Below are positions 50,288 through 60,000 of a DNA stretch of 60,000 nt, piece after piece. Under the pieces are notes generated by a model that was not told the DNA's origin, ran no database searches, and saw nothing but the letters and a program-made list of their open reading frames with translations. The stretch lies in contig NC_088318.1 of NCBI RefSeq assembly GCF_910592395.1, forward strand, positions 3,846,001 through 3,906,000, read 5' to 3'. Both the position numbers and the translations under genes were made by a program. Origin of the DNA: Lineus longissimus (lineage: Eukaryota > Nemertea > Pilidiophora > Heteronemertea > Lineidae). Numbering within the stretch: position 1 is the stretch's first letter; every line of letters starts with the position of its first letter.

Positions 50288-50733
50288 GTGGACATGTGTG
50301 ACACCTATGAAGCCTGCTCTTGGAAAAAAATGGGTTCTTCATTACATGAGTTACTCTCCAAAAGTGACGCATGAAAACATGAACTCTGTGTAACCCTACC
50401 CAAAAAAGTGTACCAGGAATCTATATATTGTATGATGGAATGCTGGCTGGTATCCTGAAAGTGGTGAGTTTGTTGTGTGGCCATTGATGTTTGGAAGTTG
50501 ATACTGAACATGGTCTTCAAAATTGTTTTCTCTTGAAGCCGACTTGCCTCTCTCCCCAAAAATGTATGAAGATGATTCTTTTATGCTCCAGATCCTTAAG
50601 ACAGTTTTGATCCAATCAAAGCATTGGCATTGGCATTGGCACTATCGGGTAGCCTAGGCAGCGAAACCATAGAAAATGTCTTTATGGCCCTTCTGTCACA
50701 ATGGTTCTAATAAGCATCTCCTTCACCTTACAG

Positions 50734-50998
50734 CATTCGGCACGCTTGAGAGTCCAGAAATCCAAGGCAATATCGCGCCACCGGCAACGCTCAAGGACAT
50801 ATCGAATATGTTCGGTAAAAATAAGGGCATACAAGGTCATCACAACTCGTGTTACCTCGACGCCACGTTATTTAGTATGTATGCATTTACGCAGGTGTTT
50901 GATACGATTCTCCATCGACCATCGCGGAATGCTGATCTGACAGAGTATAATGAAATACAACGGGTGCTCAAGGAAGCTATTGTGAATCCTTTAAGAAA
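50734..50998 (+). CDS. CYLD: CYLD exon K: USP Cys box
   Basis: Acceptor CTTCACCTTACAG, donor GTAAGT, phase 1 in and 2 out. Contains the catalytic Cys box GIQGHHNSCYLDATLFSMYA; the nucleophile Cys codon is 50850-50852 (Cys601 in human CYLD). It continues with the YAFTQVFDTILHRP helix and ends IVNPLRK, matching the vertebrate EIVNPLR boundary. The oxyanion-hole Asn and the Tyr-Leu-Asp after the Cys, typical of CYLD, are intact. Confidence 0.97.
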
Positions 50999-51028
50999 GT
51001 AAGTGGTAGATTCGTTTGGAAGTAGCAA

Positions 51029-51056
51029 AAGTGTCTGCTAAGGGAGGTTCCACTTT
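51029..51056 (-). mobile_element. Terminal scrap of family M MITE
   Basis: TGTCTGCTAAGGGAGGTTCC then ACTTTA matches the last bases of the 9443 copy. It lies directly before the 22-bp minisatellite. Confidence 0.55.
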
Positions 51057-51065
51057 AGATCACAT

Positions 51066-51312
51066 GATGTTGCGTCGTTCCTTGTGTAAATTGACATCAT
51101 TCCTTGTGTAAATTGACGTCATTCCTTCTGTAAATTGATGTCATTACTTGTGTAAATTCACATCATTCCTTCTGTAAATTGACGTCATTACTTGTGTAAA
51201 TTGACATCATTCCTTGTGTAAATTGACATCATTCCTTGTGTAAATTGACATCATTCCTTCTGTAAATTGACATCATTCCTTCTGTAAATTGACATCATTC
51301 CTTCTGTAAATT
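51066..51312 (+). repeat. 22-bp minisatellite, 11 copies
   Basis: Units GACATCATTCCTTGTGTAAA+TT, with a regular alternation of CTTGTG and CTTCTG and of GACATC and GACGTC. In the intron between the Cys-box exon K and exon L. Every GACGTC unit is a perfect 6-bp palindrome containing a CRE-like core, but nothing shows a regulatory role. Confidence 0.93.
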
Positions 51313-51614
51313 GACACCACTTGTTTGTTATTTTGGAAACAAAGCACTTTCACATCTGCTGTGAAGTGGCCTAGAAGCAGGAAGCCCTGTTCTGTTGTGT
51401 GTGCATTTTGGGGAAACTTTCCAGTGGCCATGATATTTATACCTATCAGATCTTGGTGAGCAGCAACAATAGTAGTCATTTTTGTATTGCTGAGAATGAG
51501 ACAGAGCAGATTCGTTCCTCTGACCTACTGCCAACAGTCAGTAGGAGGAAAAATTGATGAATTGATACTTCAGAATGTGAATGAAATTTATGGTATTTTC
51601 ATTCTACTCTGCAG

Positions 51615-51773
51615 AAATTTCTACGTACGTGCTGATAAGGTGCTGAAGCTACGGACCCTGCTGGATAAGTTAAGTAGCGTGAACGGTATGATGGGCGAGG
51701 AGAAGGACCCAGAAGAGTTCCTCAACTCTCTGCTACATGATACCATGAAGGCCGACCCCTTCATCAAACTCAG
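51615..51773 (+). CDS. CYLD: CYLD exon L: USP domain, KDPEEFLN block
   Basis: Acceptor TACTCTGCAG, donor GTAAGA, phase 2-2. Product NFYVRADKVLKLRTLLDKL, then GEEKDPEEFLNSLLHDTM and ADPFIKLR. The EEKDPEEFLN block is a CYLD signature within the USP fold (Gln/Asp box region of other USPs). The intron before it holds the 22-bp minisatellite. Confidence 0.96.
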
Positions 51774-51824
51774 GTAAGAGAGTTTTCTCTTCCTCAATTC
51801 TCTACCTGGTATTTGGCTTGGCAA

Positions 51825-52030
51825 CACTTGGCTTAGATGCCGTAACTTCGGCATGGCCCCGTCATCGTCATCATCGTCAGGGCACAGTGTAAACATCAGC
51901 ACCTGTCATCTGAGAGGTCCCAGTTTGGATTCCCGGCCAGTCCCGGTATACTCACGAGGGCAACTCTCTTCGACAGCACAGGTTGCCTCCGGGGTCTCCG
52001 GTTTCCTCCTACTCACACTACAAAAGCCGA
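51825..52030 (+). repeat. SINE-like element with GTTTCCTCC tail
   Basis: Head with GGTCCCAGTTTGGATTCCCG (B-box-like) and tail GGGTCTCCGGTTTCCTCCTA, which matches the 1781 element's tail. In the intron between L and M. Confidence 0.5.
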
Positions 52031-52291
52031 TATTGTATAAAGAGCTGATAATGTCCTAGTTGACGCTCAGCTCTCAACTCAATATTCAATTTTGTTAATG
52101 ATCATCATTTCTGGCGTCCAAATCCGGAGGCATGGAGTCTACTTTCAGCTATGGTCCACCTGTGTTGCATCTTTTACTTGCCCTGGCATAGACACTCGGG
52201 TACGGAGGATCATGGCGATTAGTCTTAACTGACAGACCCTCATTAAATTGTCTCATAATTTGGACAATGTATTTTGAATTCTTTGTTTCAG

Positions 52292-52412
52292 TTCGGGGCA
52301 AGAGTCCTATTTCTACCAACTGTTTATTGAAAAAGATGAAAAGTTAGTGCTCCCAACCACGCAACAATTGCTGGGCCTGTCCTTCCTTCAGTCCGACATT
52401 AAACTTGCTGAG
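52292..52412 (+). CDS. CYLD: CYLD exon M: USP domain
   Basis: Acceptor TTCTTTGTTTCAG, donor GTGAGT, phase 2 in and 0 out. Encodes SGQESYFYQLFIEKDEKLVL, then PTTQQLLGLSFLQSDIKLAE. Matches vertebrate CYLD YFYQIFMEK-x-EKV ... PTIQQLLEWSF ... LKFAE, part of the ubiquitin-binding fingers/palm region. Confidence 0.96.
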
Positions 52413-52604
52413 GTGAGTCTTTCAAAAAATGTTGCTCTGTTGAGGGAATATTTTAAAGTAAATATCAGAAATTTAACTTTTCTTCCCCAAAACTGAGACC
52501 AGTTTTGACATAAGTGTTAGAAAGTCTTGATCGAGAGCTTTTCAACGAGTGGTCATTTAACCGTCAACATTCCATTTTACATCTACGCTTTTGTGCTGTT
52601 TCAG

Positions 52605-52713
52605 ATTCCCTCCTGTCTCATCCTGCAGATGCCGCGGTTCGGCAAGGATTACAAGATGTACCAGCGAATAGTGCCAAGTCTTTATTTAGATATCACTGAC
52701 ATACTCGAAAATA
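52605..52713 (+). CDS. CYLD: CYLD exon [12 protein letters not shown] block
   Basis: Acceptor TGTGCTGTTTCAG, donor GTAAGT, phase 0 in and 1 out. Encodes [20 protein letters not shown], then [16 protein letters not shown]. The QMPRFGKD motif is near-invariant in CYLD. The exon is preceded by the short open frames of the intron, which are not coding. Confidence 0.97.
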
Positions 52714-53217
52714 GTAAGTTAAACTAACTTTTTTCAGTCACAAAGCAAAATTTATCAAGTTAGAGTGTGGCCTATGAAAGTTACTGGGTGTTCAATGAAT
52801 CATGCAGAATGAAATAAGCGCATACTCTGCTAGGCTTACTTGCAGTATCCGAGCTGGGCTACTGGGAATCTCTGGCCCAATGAGGAGCTTTATTACCGGG
52901 AGGCAGCAGTATTTAGCGGTCCAGTACACAATAGGTTTCCAGCCCATGAACCCATGTCAATTTCATTCACAAAAGGATCTGTATTGTTAACTATTCCTGG
53001 CACCTTTTGGCCATAAAGTCCCTCATTGAGATGATGAGAAATTATTTTTGATTGAGGATCAGTCTTATTGTACCCAAAGTGTATTGGTTTAGGGGAAAAA
53101 TTGATCTATCCAGGAAGCCATATGAGCAAGGTGATTGGTTAAAGAAGATATTCCGTGCCTGCATCTAAAATAGATCATGAGCAATTTCTGAAATAAATTT
53201 TGTCCTTATCTTTGCAG

Positions 53218-53333
53218 GTCCACGGGAATGCGCTATATGTGGTGATATAGCGACTTACGAATGCAAGGAGTGTTATAAGCAATTTGGTGATACCATAGAT
53301 AGAATAGCCTTCTGTGATAACTGTATTAGAAAG
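53218..53333 (+). CDS. CYLD: CYLD exon O: first part of the inserted zinc (B-box-like) module
   Basis: Acceptor TATCTTTGCAG, donor GTAAGA, phase 1 in and 0 out. Encodes ECAICGD ... YECKECYKQFG ... FCDNCIRK: three Cys-x2-Cys pairs as in the B-box-like zinc module that CYLD carries inside its USP domain (CRICGG ... YECRECY ... FCKTCN in human). The His ligands follow in exon P, so the intron splits the module. All three pairs are intact. Confidence 0.96.
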
Positions 53334-53454
53334 GTAAGAATGAGTGAGACAGAATAGAGTGACAGAATTTCAATATACAGGGATACAGGGAAGGGTTCGA
53401 ACCCCCCTTATTATGTCTGATTTCCGTGAAAACCTGTCCTGTGAACAAGGTCTC

Positions 53455-53520
53455 CATGTAAACCTTGCCGTGAATGAGGTTTAAACCTTGCCGTGAATGA
53501 GGTTTCCATGGAAACCTGGC
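53455..53520 (+). repeat. Short direct repeat, 2 copies
   Basis: ACCTTGCCGTGAATGAGGTT occurs twice in a row, followed by TCCATGGAAACC palindromic text. In the intron between O and P. Confidence 0.8.
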
Positions 53521-53632
53521 CTGTAAATGTAGTGGTCATCAACAACATTTGAAATTTTGAAATCTAGCTCTTGAAGGCTAGAAGTGAATAGTCTCACAAC
53601 ATATTAAGAATTTTTGCACTTTTTTCCTTCAG

Positions 53633-53876
53633 ATTCATTCTCATCCAGACCGTGCAAGTCATAAAGCGAAGCCGATTGGCGTGCCAGAGGAATATAAAGA
53701 CTTCCTTACCGAACAGAAAACGCTTCTTGGCGGAGAGAATGTTCGAATTCACCGTGAGACAATGGAACTATTTGCAGTCGTGTGCATTGAGACGAGTCAT
53801 TATGTGGCATTTGTCAAGTGCGGCCCGGGACCCAAGGCACCATGGGTATTCTTTGACAGTATGGCCGACAGAATGG
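53633..53876 (+). CDS. CYLD: CYLD exon P: zinc-module His residues, catalytic His and Asp
   Basis: Acceptor TTTTTTCCTTCAG, donor GTAAGC, phase 0 in and 1 out. Starts IHSHPDRASHKAKP, giving the His ligands, then a linker slightly longer than in vertebrates (EEYKDFLTEQKTLLGGEN). The catalytic His is in ETSHYVAFVK (codon 53798-53800) and the catalytic Asp in FFDSMADR (codon 53855-53857). With the Cys in exon K the triad is complete, so an active enzyme is expected. Confidence 0.97.
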
Positions 53877-54570
53877 GTAAGCATATTGTGGGAAATGTTA
53901 TTTTCGTGATTTGGGAGGCAGACATGAAATAAAATGTGCTAGAAGTTTAACTCCAGTGCATTTACCATAACATTTTGTGTTGCAGCAAGCATAAAATGTT
54001 GTTGTCCCACAATTCAAAAGAAGCGAATTCACCAACTTTTGGTACCCGGAACATATCCCACTCAACAGTATTTAGACTGAAATGACCCTGACCTTTGCCA
54101 GACTCTTTCCTTGCAATGAAAAACACGTGAATTCTTGGTGGAGCATCATCCTACTATGACTACAGTTTGTTTAATGCAAGTATCAATTCGTGTCTTGTAC
54201 CCACCATCCTCAAGGGTACGACACCTTATCACCCTATAACGACATCTTAAGGCTCAAGCATCACCCTTTTTTCACCAATGCTACTTTTTCTTTCGTCAAG
54301 ACATCACCATCAACAATATATCAGTTGTCACCATCATATAAAGTAACCGGACTAATTTTACTGGGTAAGGCTGTATGTTCGACAAGACATCGACACATTA
54401 GCATCCTTATTCTTTCCAGCTTCGCCAAATTTTCACTTAAGGTAAAATAAATACTACTCAAGCATCGGCAAAGATTAGTGGTGATGGCTTAACTACCCTT
54501 GAGGAGGGGGGGGGTACAAGAAACGAATTGATACTTGCATAAGCTTTGATGTCTTTATCCATTGCTTCAG

Positions 54571-54761
54571 GTGAACAACACGGTTATAACATCCCCGAGG
54601 TTCAGCCGTGTCGAGACTTGCCCGATTGGCTAGCAGACGATAACCATGAGCGCATACTAACGATGAAGGAGGATCGGCAACTGCCAGAGTACGCCCGCCG
54701 GATCCTGTGCGACGCATACATGTGCATGTATCAAAGCACCGAGGTCATGATGTATAAATGA
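54571..54761 (+). CDS. CYLD: CYLD exon Q: C-terminus and stop
   Basis: Acceptor CATTGCTTCAG, phase 1 in; TGA stop at 54759-54761. Encodes GEQHGYNIPEVQPCRDLPDW, a variable stretch, then [20 protein letters not shown] and a final Lys. The ending is that of vertebrate CYLD ([21 protein letters not shown]), so the C-terminus is complete. Confidence 0.97.
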
Positions 54762-56825
54762 AAATACCCGTGTTATCATTAGTGGTATCGTTTAGTCCGT
54801 TACATGTTTGTCGTTATACACATGTTACCACGGAAACAGGTTGACATGACAACGAGAGAATCAGTTGCTATGGAAACTGAGAAAATTGTCGCATGACCTT
54901 AAGGTTGGAAGCTGATGATGGGTTGAGGTATTCTTGATCCATCAGCTGGTGGAGATCGGTCCGAAGAAGCAAAAGATAACGTTACGAGACTTTTAAAAGG
55001 AAGCGATCATGTCTGTAGTTGTTCTAGGATATGAAGTGGATGACACACCAGGGTCTTACAGAGGACTAGCCATGACAATCAGTGTTGAGGTGGTGGTGAG
55101 GAACTGTTTGAAGACTTTCGAATTGGAATTGGCAGCTGTCCAATATGCAAAGCTATAGGGTGTCACAGAAATGTCCGACTTGAAGATTTTCTGCTAAAGG
55201 CATGATGATATGCTAGATCATTAAAATACCGACCCAGATGTTAAAATCAGTCAAAGCATTGTATCGTAGGATTTTAATAGAGAAAAGAAAAGTTAATTTC
55301 GCCCAGCTTTAGCAGCTCCTGTACATGCTAAAGCATGTCCAAGATATAGTTTAGTGCATAAATCTGTCAAAAGAGGGCAGTGGTGAAGATCTCAATTTTG
55401 TAGCCCGTGTGTACCAATATATTTGCTCAAAAATATCTTCTATTGTAAATGAGTCAACTTTTAGCATACATTGAGGTTTTCACATGAATAAGGAATTATT
55501 TAGCATTTGTGAAAATTTAAGTGAGAATTTTGGTTACGATGAGTTCTTGCAGTTTGAAGAGTTTTCCTTTCCAAGTTTCCCATATTTCTTGTTTGTATCA
55601 TGATCATCCAGGTTCCAAAAAGAGTTATTTCATATGATATGTAATGTTAGTTCTTAACAATTTAAGCCCCATAATGTAAGACTACTGGTATAAAAACTTT
55701 ATTCTTCCTTTTACTCCCCGAATTGAAATTCTTGGAACTTACCTACTCAACTGCTTTCTTTCTTTTTGCATTATTCCAGGAACAAGAACGACCAGATCTT
55801 ACATTTGTGACTTTAGAGTTCCTTTCATGTTATTAGTTATGAAAAAACTAGTTAAAAGCTGATATTTTGAAATGTTCTATGCAGGATTTGCCTTTAGATT
55901 TACCTTGCTTTGTATTCTTCTTTGGACAGTTCTTAAATTATTTTGCCTCTTTTCTTCGGCAAAGATGATAATTTAGGGAATGTGTATCTCTGGACAGCAA
56001 GACAGTAATCCTATAAAGGCCATTGAGTGACATCATAAGGGCAATCATTTTGGATGTCAATCAGTGCCCTTGACCCTGCTGTCTAACTGATAGTACCATG
56101 TGTGGATGACATCGCCACACTTTACTCCCATTGTTGCACTGGTAAAGTGTGTCATTGTTGGTAAATGACGTCAATTTGACATCCCAAATGTTTGTTTTTT
56201 TGCTTTGATGGCGTCATCTGCACAGCCACTGTGGGTAGCAGACGAATTCAGACAAGACCAGCGCACATATGAAACTTTCAGCACATATCCCTCGTGCGTT
56301 TGAACGTGATTCTTGTAATGAAGTCACTCAAATCTGTGATGCGACTGGTTCGAAATAACGCATTGAAACTAGTCAGTGCAGAAGATTTCAAAGACGTGAC
56401 AAAAAGTGCTGCAGCTCAGATATGTGTGAATTATGGGAACTTGGGAATTGTCCATACCTTATCAATATGAAAGAACACATATTCCTTTGGCGGTTTCATT
56501 GTGTATTTTTACGCCATCAGAATTTTTTTCAAATTGTAATTAAAACGTATCTGAATTAATTGTTTGGTAATTAATAATTAAAAGGTATGCTTTTCATTGT
56601 TTCGTTGATTAATAATAGTGAATTATGGTGCTATTGTAAATGTAACTGCTCTTCACTGTTGTCACGGGTCACCTTGTGAAATACACCAAAAAAATCACCC
56701 ATTTATTCACGTGATGAGGATTGGCATGCTCGTGAGATTTTTTATGCATTTTTTTACGTGTTGATAATAACAATATAAAATGTAAGCCTGTACAGTAGTC
56801 CATAGCTCCGAGGTCTGTGGGACAT

Positions 56826-57066
56826 AAGGTAAGGGGGTACAAATATATAACCCTGGTACCAGTGTATGTGTGCATTAGTGTATTTTCCTAGCTGTTTCTT
56901 TGAGCTGTTTTCTACACTAAAAGAGATATAATTGTACCAGGGTTATATTTGTATCGTTTACCTTAGTACAATTATAGCATCTGTGTGCAATAATCCATAC
57001 TACTAGCTGTTTTCTACACTGAAGGGGAAATAATTGTACCAGGGATTTATATGTACCACTTTACTG
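56826..57066. mobile_element. Two adjacent family B palindromic MITEs
   Basis: First copy about 56826-56966, with TAAGGTAAGGGGGTACAAAT and TTTGTATCGTTTACCTTA ends. Second from about 56967 to 57066, ending TATGTACCACTTTACTGTAC. Both hold AGCTGTTTTCTACACT. Downstream of the CYLD stop. Confidence 0.7.
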
Positions 57067-58269
57067 TACATGTATTTTGGTATGGCGCACTGTAAATTCT
57101 TGTGCAAAGATATTGAGCAGACCGGAGCACCCTTGTACTTGTAAGGTCTAATCGTGCAGAAGTACCTGGTAAAAATTGGTGTCTATGTATATTCTGTAGG
57201 GATGGAGATGAGGAAATCCGTCGGAAAAATGCAAGGTTCAGCAGACATGAAATTTTTGTTTGATAATGATACGGATTCCAATGTCTTATTATTAAAAGTG
57301 TTTATCGCCGGCTAGGCTGGTCTCAATACAACCTCCTTTCATTTCCTACACCTCGAGCGGCCCGGCATCAAGACAAGGATGAAAAAAACTCCAATATTGG
57401 TGCTTTCAACACATATTCTTTAACAGGAAATGGGACAGTGCATTTCGTTTGCGGTGAAAATGGAAAAGTACCATAAAAACTCACCAGGTGATAATCACTT
57501 CAAGAACAGGATGCATTTTCCGCGGTGGTACTTAACCAACAGAAGAGAGCCTCCCATTTTATAGTTGTTCAATAAGTTGTCTGTTATCCGAGGTATTTGG
57601 TTGTGATTAAGAGGAACTGTGAATGTTTGGATTGGCTTATTTTAAAGATGGTTTAATTGACTTTTCAAACCACCCATCTCAATTTACAAGATCCTTGTGG
57701 GGGTTCTAGTGGCAGTAGGCCCGCTCCATATACTCCAGGTTCAGCAATATAAGACTGTTCAGGCCGCAAAACGTACACATCATTGTTCGATGCCATTCGA
57801 AATGTTTCATTTTGATAGACATTGGGTTGATGACGCAAAGTTGGCCGATTGTCATGAAGTTCTGTTCTGGATTGGCTTTCGGGTTGATCTTGCAGTAATT
57901 AGTGAACTGGTCCTAGATTAGTGAAACTTGAGTAAATCCTAGTTGTGTTGGTAGAGTCTTATTATGTTAGGCAGGAGCTTTATAATTGTCGGAGGTGTTG
58001 GTGTAATAGAAATAAGAAAATGAGGTGCATTTGCAGCGGTACGGCTGTGCAATTATACCGGTTTGATTTAAGCTGTATAAAGTCTTTGGTACTGTTATGA
58101 AGATTTTGAAATTGTTAGCCAATACCTCAGTATTGTTTATGTTATTTATTGTACATATACCAGGGCTGTTTTAAGTGCAGTAGAATTCCCCAGACATATT
58201 CTTGATTCTGTTGTGATGACCATAGTGACGGTGACAGGTCTGTCGTAGTTTCATGAGCTGGAGAGAAAT

Positions 58270-58345
58270 GAGGAATCCCGCTGACCTAGTTGTGATTGTG
58301 TCTGCCTTGTGAACAGAAGGTCGTCGGTTCAAACACTCGTTGATA
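58270..58345 (+). repeat. tRNA-like SINE fragment
   Basis: CTGACCTAGTTGTGATTGTG followed by GTCGTCGGTTCAAACAC: A and B box-like elements. No tail seen. Confidence 0.45.
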
Positions 58346-60000
58346 GCTTTGTCCAACGCGGCTGGTTGGTTAGCCAACAGCTTGTTAAACGTATAGTACA
58401 GACTGCCTTCTCGCCAAGTGCCTGGCATTAGAGAATGGAGTCTGGAAGTGAAGAGGGTCTCATAAGCAAAAATCTGGTTGGCCCTTTCTTTAGGGCTGAT
58501 ATGAGGGTGACATTATGTAGCCCATTTTGGAAATGTCCCATTCGTTTCAGGTGACAGATCAGAAATTACAATTTGAACCTTATGTGTACCCCTTATGATT
58601 GTGTGTTGTTGTTTGATTTTAACTCTCAGCCCGTAACTCATTTGGCATGGTTTGATTCGAAAACCGAGGCGAATTTCAGCAAATCAGACTTTCAAAATCG
58701 TCGGACAATAGTACAGTGCAGGAAATTTTAATTTGAAAACCGTGAGTGTACGGTCTGCGGCTGTGAAATCTAACATGGCGGACCGAGTATATACGGGTTC
58801 CGGGCTGAAAGAGTTAAGGTTGGAGTACAAAGAGTTACACGGTATACAGACATGGTTGCAATCAATGACTTCATGGTCATGATTCCTTTGTGAAGCCATC
58901 GTTCACTGGAGTGTCTGTATGTCATGTTGCTCTTTGTAAACCCCTGCCTTAGAAGTAGACTTTAGTCATGGCTACATTGTACGTTGCATGCACATGGGTG
59001 GGTTGCTCATTTAGCTCAAGATGAAAATATCCTTGCATTAAAGGTCCATCCTGTTGAAAATTTGACATTTGAAATAGAATTTGAGATTTTCAATAATGTA
59101 AATACACGTTGAACATGAATTTGAGCATTGCAGTTGTGTATGCCAATATAGATATACTTTATAAACCCTATTAAGCCGGTCGAAGGGCATCTGAACAAAA
59201 GGCCTATATTATATGTGATAGGCCTTTGTGAAACAGACGCACCAAAACTGGCTGAATAGCGTCTACACATTGCATACAATAATAATAAATCATCACGTCT
59301 GGTTACTGTACAAGGGCAATGTTTATTTCTAATTACTTGTGGCACATACAAAAACAATGCACACCAACAGCACATGCCTTTAACAAAATGTTACATTATT
59401 TTGAGTACTACAGGGCGGCCCAGAATTATTTCCCCTCACACAATGGATACACATAAAATTCTACTGTGCATGGGAATATAATTCGGGGCCATCCTGTAGA
59501 GAGTACCAGTGGCCCAAGCTTCCACATTCTCTTACTGCCTCCAGCTCATGCCCCTACGTCGACCATCGGCCCGCCTAAAAAGTAACTACAGGAGTGTACA
59601 GTTCCGTATTGTGTTCTTACATACTTGCATAGCATCCATCTAAGGAATAAAATGATGAATCATATATATATATAAGTATCTAAATATTATAAAAATCCTA
59701 CTTTATGCCAATGTTTGGTTCTTGTTGTTCAAACCCCTCTTTCTGGTTACCATGGTTACTTGTAAATACTGAGTGAATTCTTCTTAGTGATCTATGCATT
59801 CGCCTATAAGAACTTGTGTTAGTTGGCCAAATTGGGGCCTATAATAAAAGTTATGTCAGGGCGTCTGGTCCATGAATAAAAGGGAATTTTCAAAAAGAAT
59901 TGTCTGTTGTATGCCAAAGAACTCCCTTTGGACTGACAAATGCATGCGTATCCCTTGGGAATTCCAGGCCTCACTCCACAGATAAGTCTTATCGTGATTT

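Larger units (their letters stand above)
54762..60000 (+). other. Probable CYLD 3' UTR and downstream flank
   Basis: No coding gene supported. Candidate poly(A) signals are ATTAAA at about 55219 and AATAAA near 59645 and 59874, so the 3' end is undetermined. Vertebrate CYLD mRNAs also have multi-kilobase 3' UTRs. Holds family B MITEs and a SINE fragment. Confidence 0.6.

Overview
The window is invertebrate nuclear DNA. It has long AT-rich introns with GT-AG splice sites, many short non-autonomous transposons and tRNA-derived SINEs, and several minisatellites, with no bacterial-style operons. The repeat style (TA-flanked MITEs starting CAGTAGAACC, recurrent ACATGTAC strings) and the protein's distance from the vertebrate one suggest a marine invertebrate, possibly a lophotrochozoan. 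The species cannot be fixed from the sequence alone.

One gene can be recognised: the + strand deubiquitinase CYLD (lysine-63/linear ubiquitin hydrolase, negative regulator of NF-kB signalling). It runs from at least 24018 to a stop codon at 54759-54761. I traced 25 exons or exon candidates; if all are joined they give a continuous frame of 4,299 bases (1,432 codons plus stop). In order they encode: the second half of CAP-Gly 1, a Gln-rich spacer and CAP-Gly 2 (24018-25034); a long modular linker (27800-49140); CAP-Gly 3 (49346-50160); and the USP/CYLD catalytic domain with an inserted zinc module (50734-54761). The exons for the N-terminus and the first half of CAP-Gly 1 were not found. They are either in the 24 kb upstream, unrecognised, or outside the window.

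The striking part is the linker. From exon C to exon G3, 13 consecutive exons or candidates are all symmetric phase 1-1. Two groups are clearly related by tandem exon duplication. Array D (30444-42115) has five copies sharing a core like LSRYWSQGSQ plus short companion exons. Array G (44726-47108) has three copies sharing PE-x-A ... RGN ... Y ... E(I/L)F ... HG. Nearly all array exons have off-consensus 5' splice sites, while the CAP-Gly and catalytic exons have strong ones. This looks like a cassette-exon system that could make many CYLD linker isoforms, one of which carries a PxQxT (TRAF-type) motif.

Upstream (1-24017) I see no confident gene, only SINEs, mariner-like MITEs, a 34-bp minisatellite (4419-4729), a diverged direct duplication (10497-10895) and a 26-bp-stem hairpin (22223-22286). 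Introns hold further repeats: a 532-bp TTAA-flanked piggyBac-like element (37062-37593), palindromic MITEs, and minisatellites at 36831-36999, 39636-40133 and 51066-51312. Downstream (54762-60000) is probable 3' UTR and flank with palindromic MITEs and a SINE fragment.
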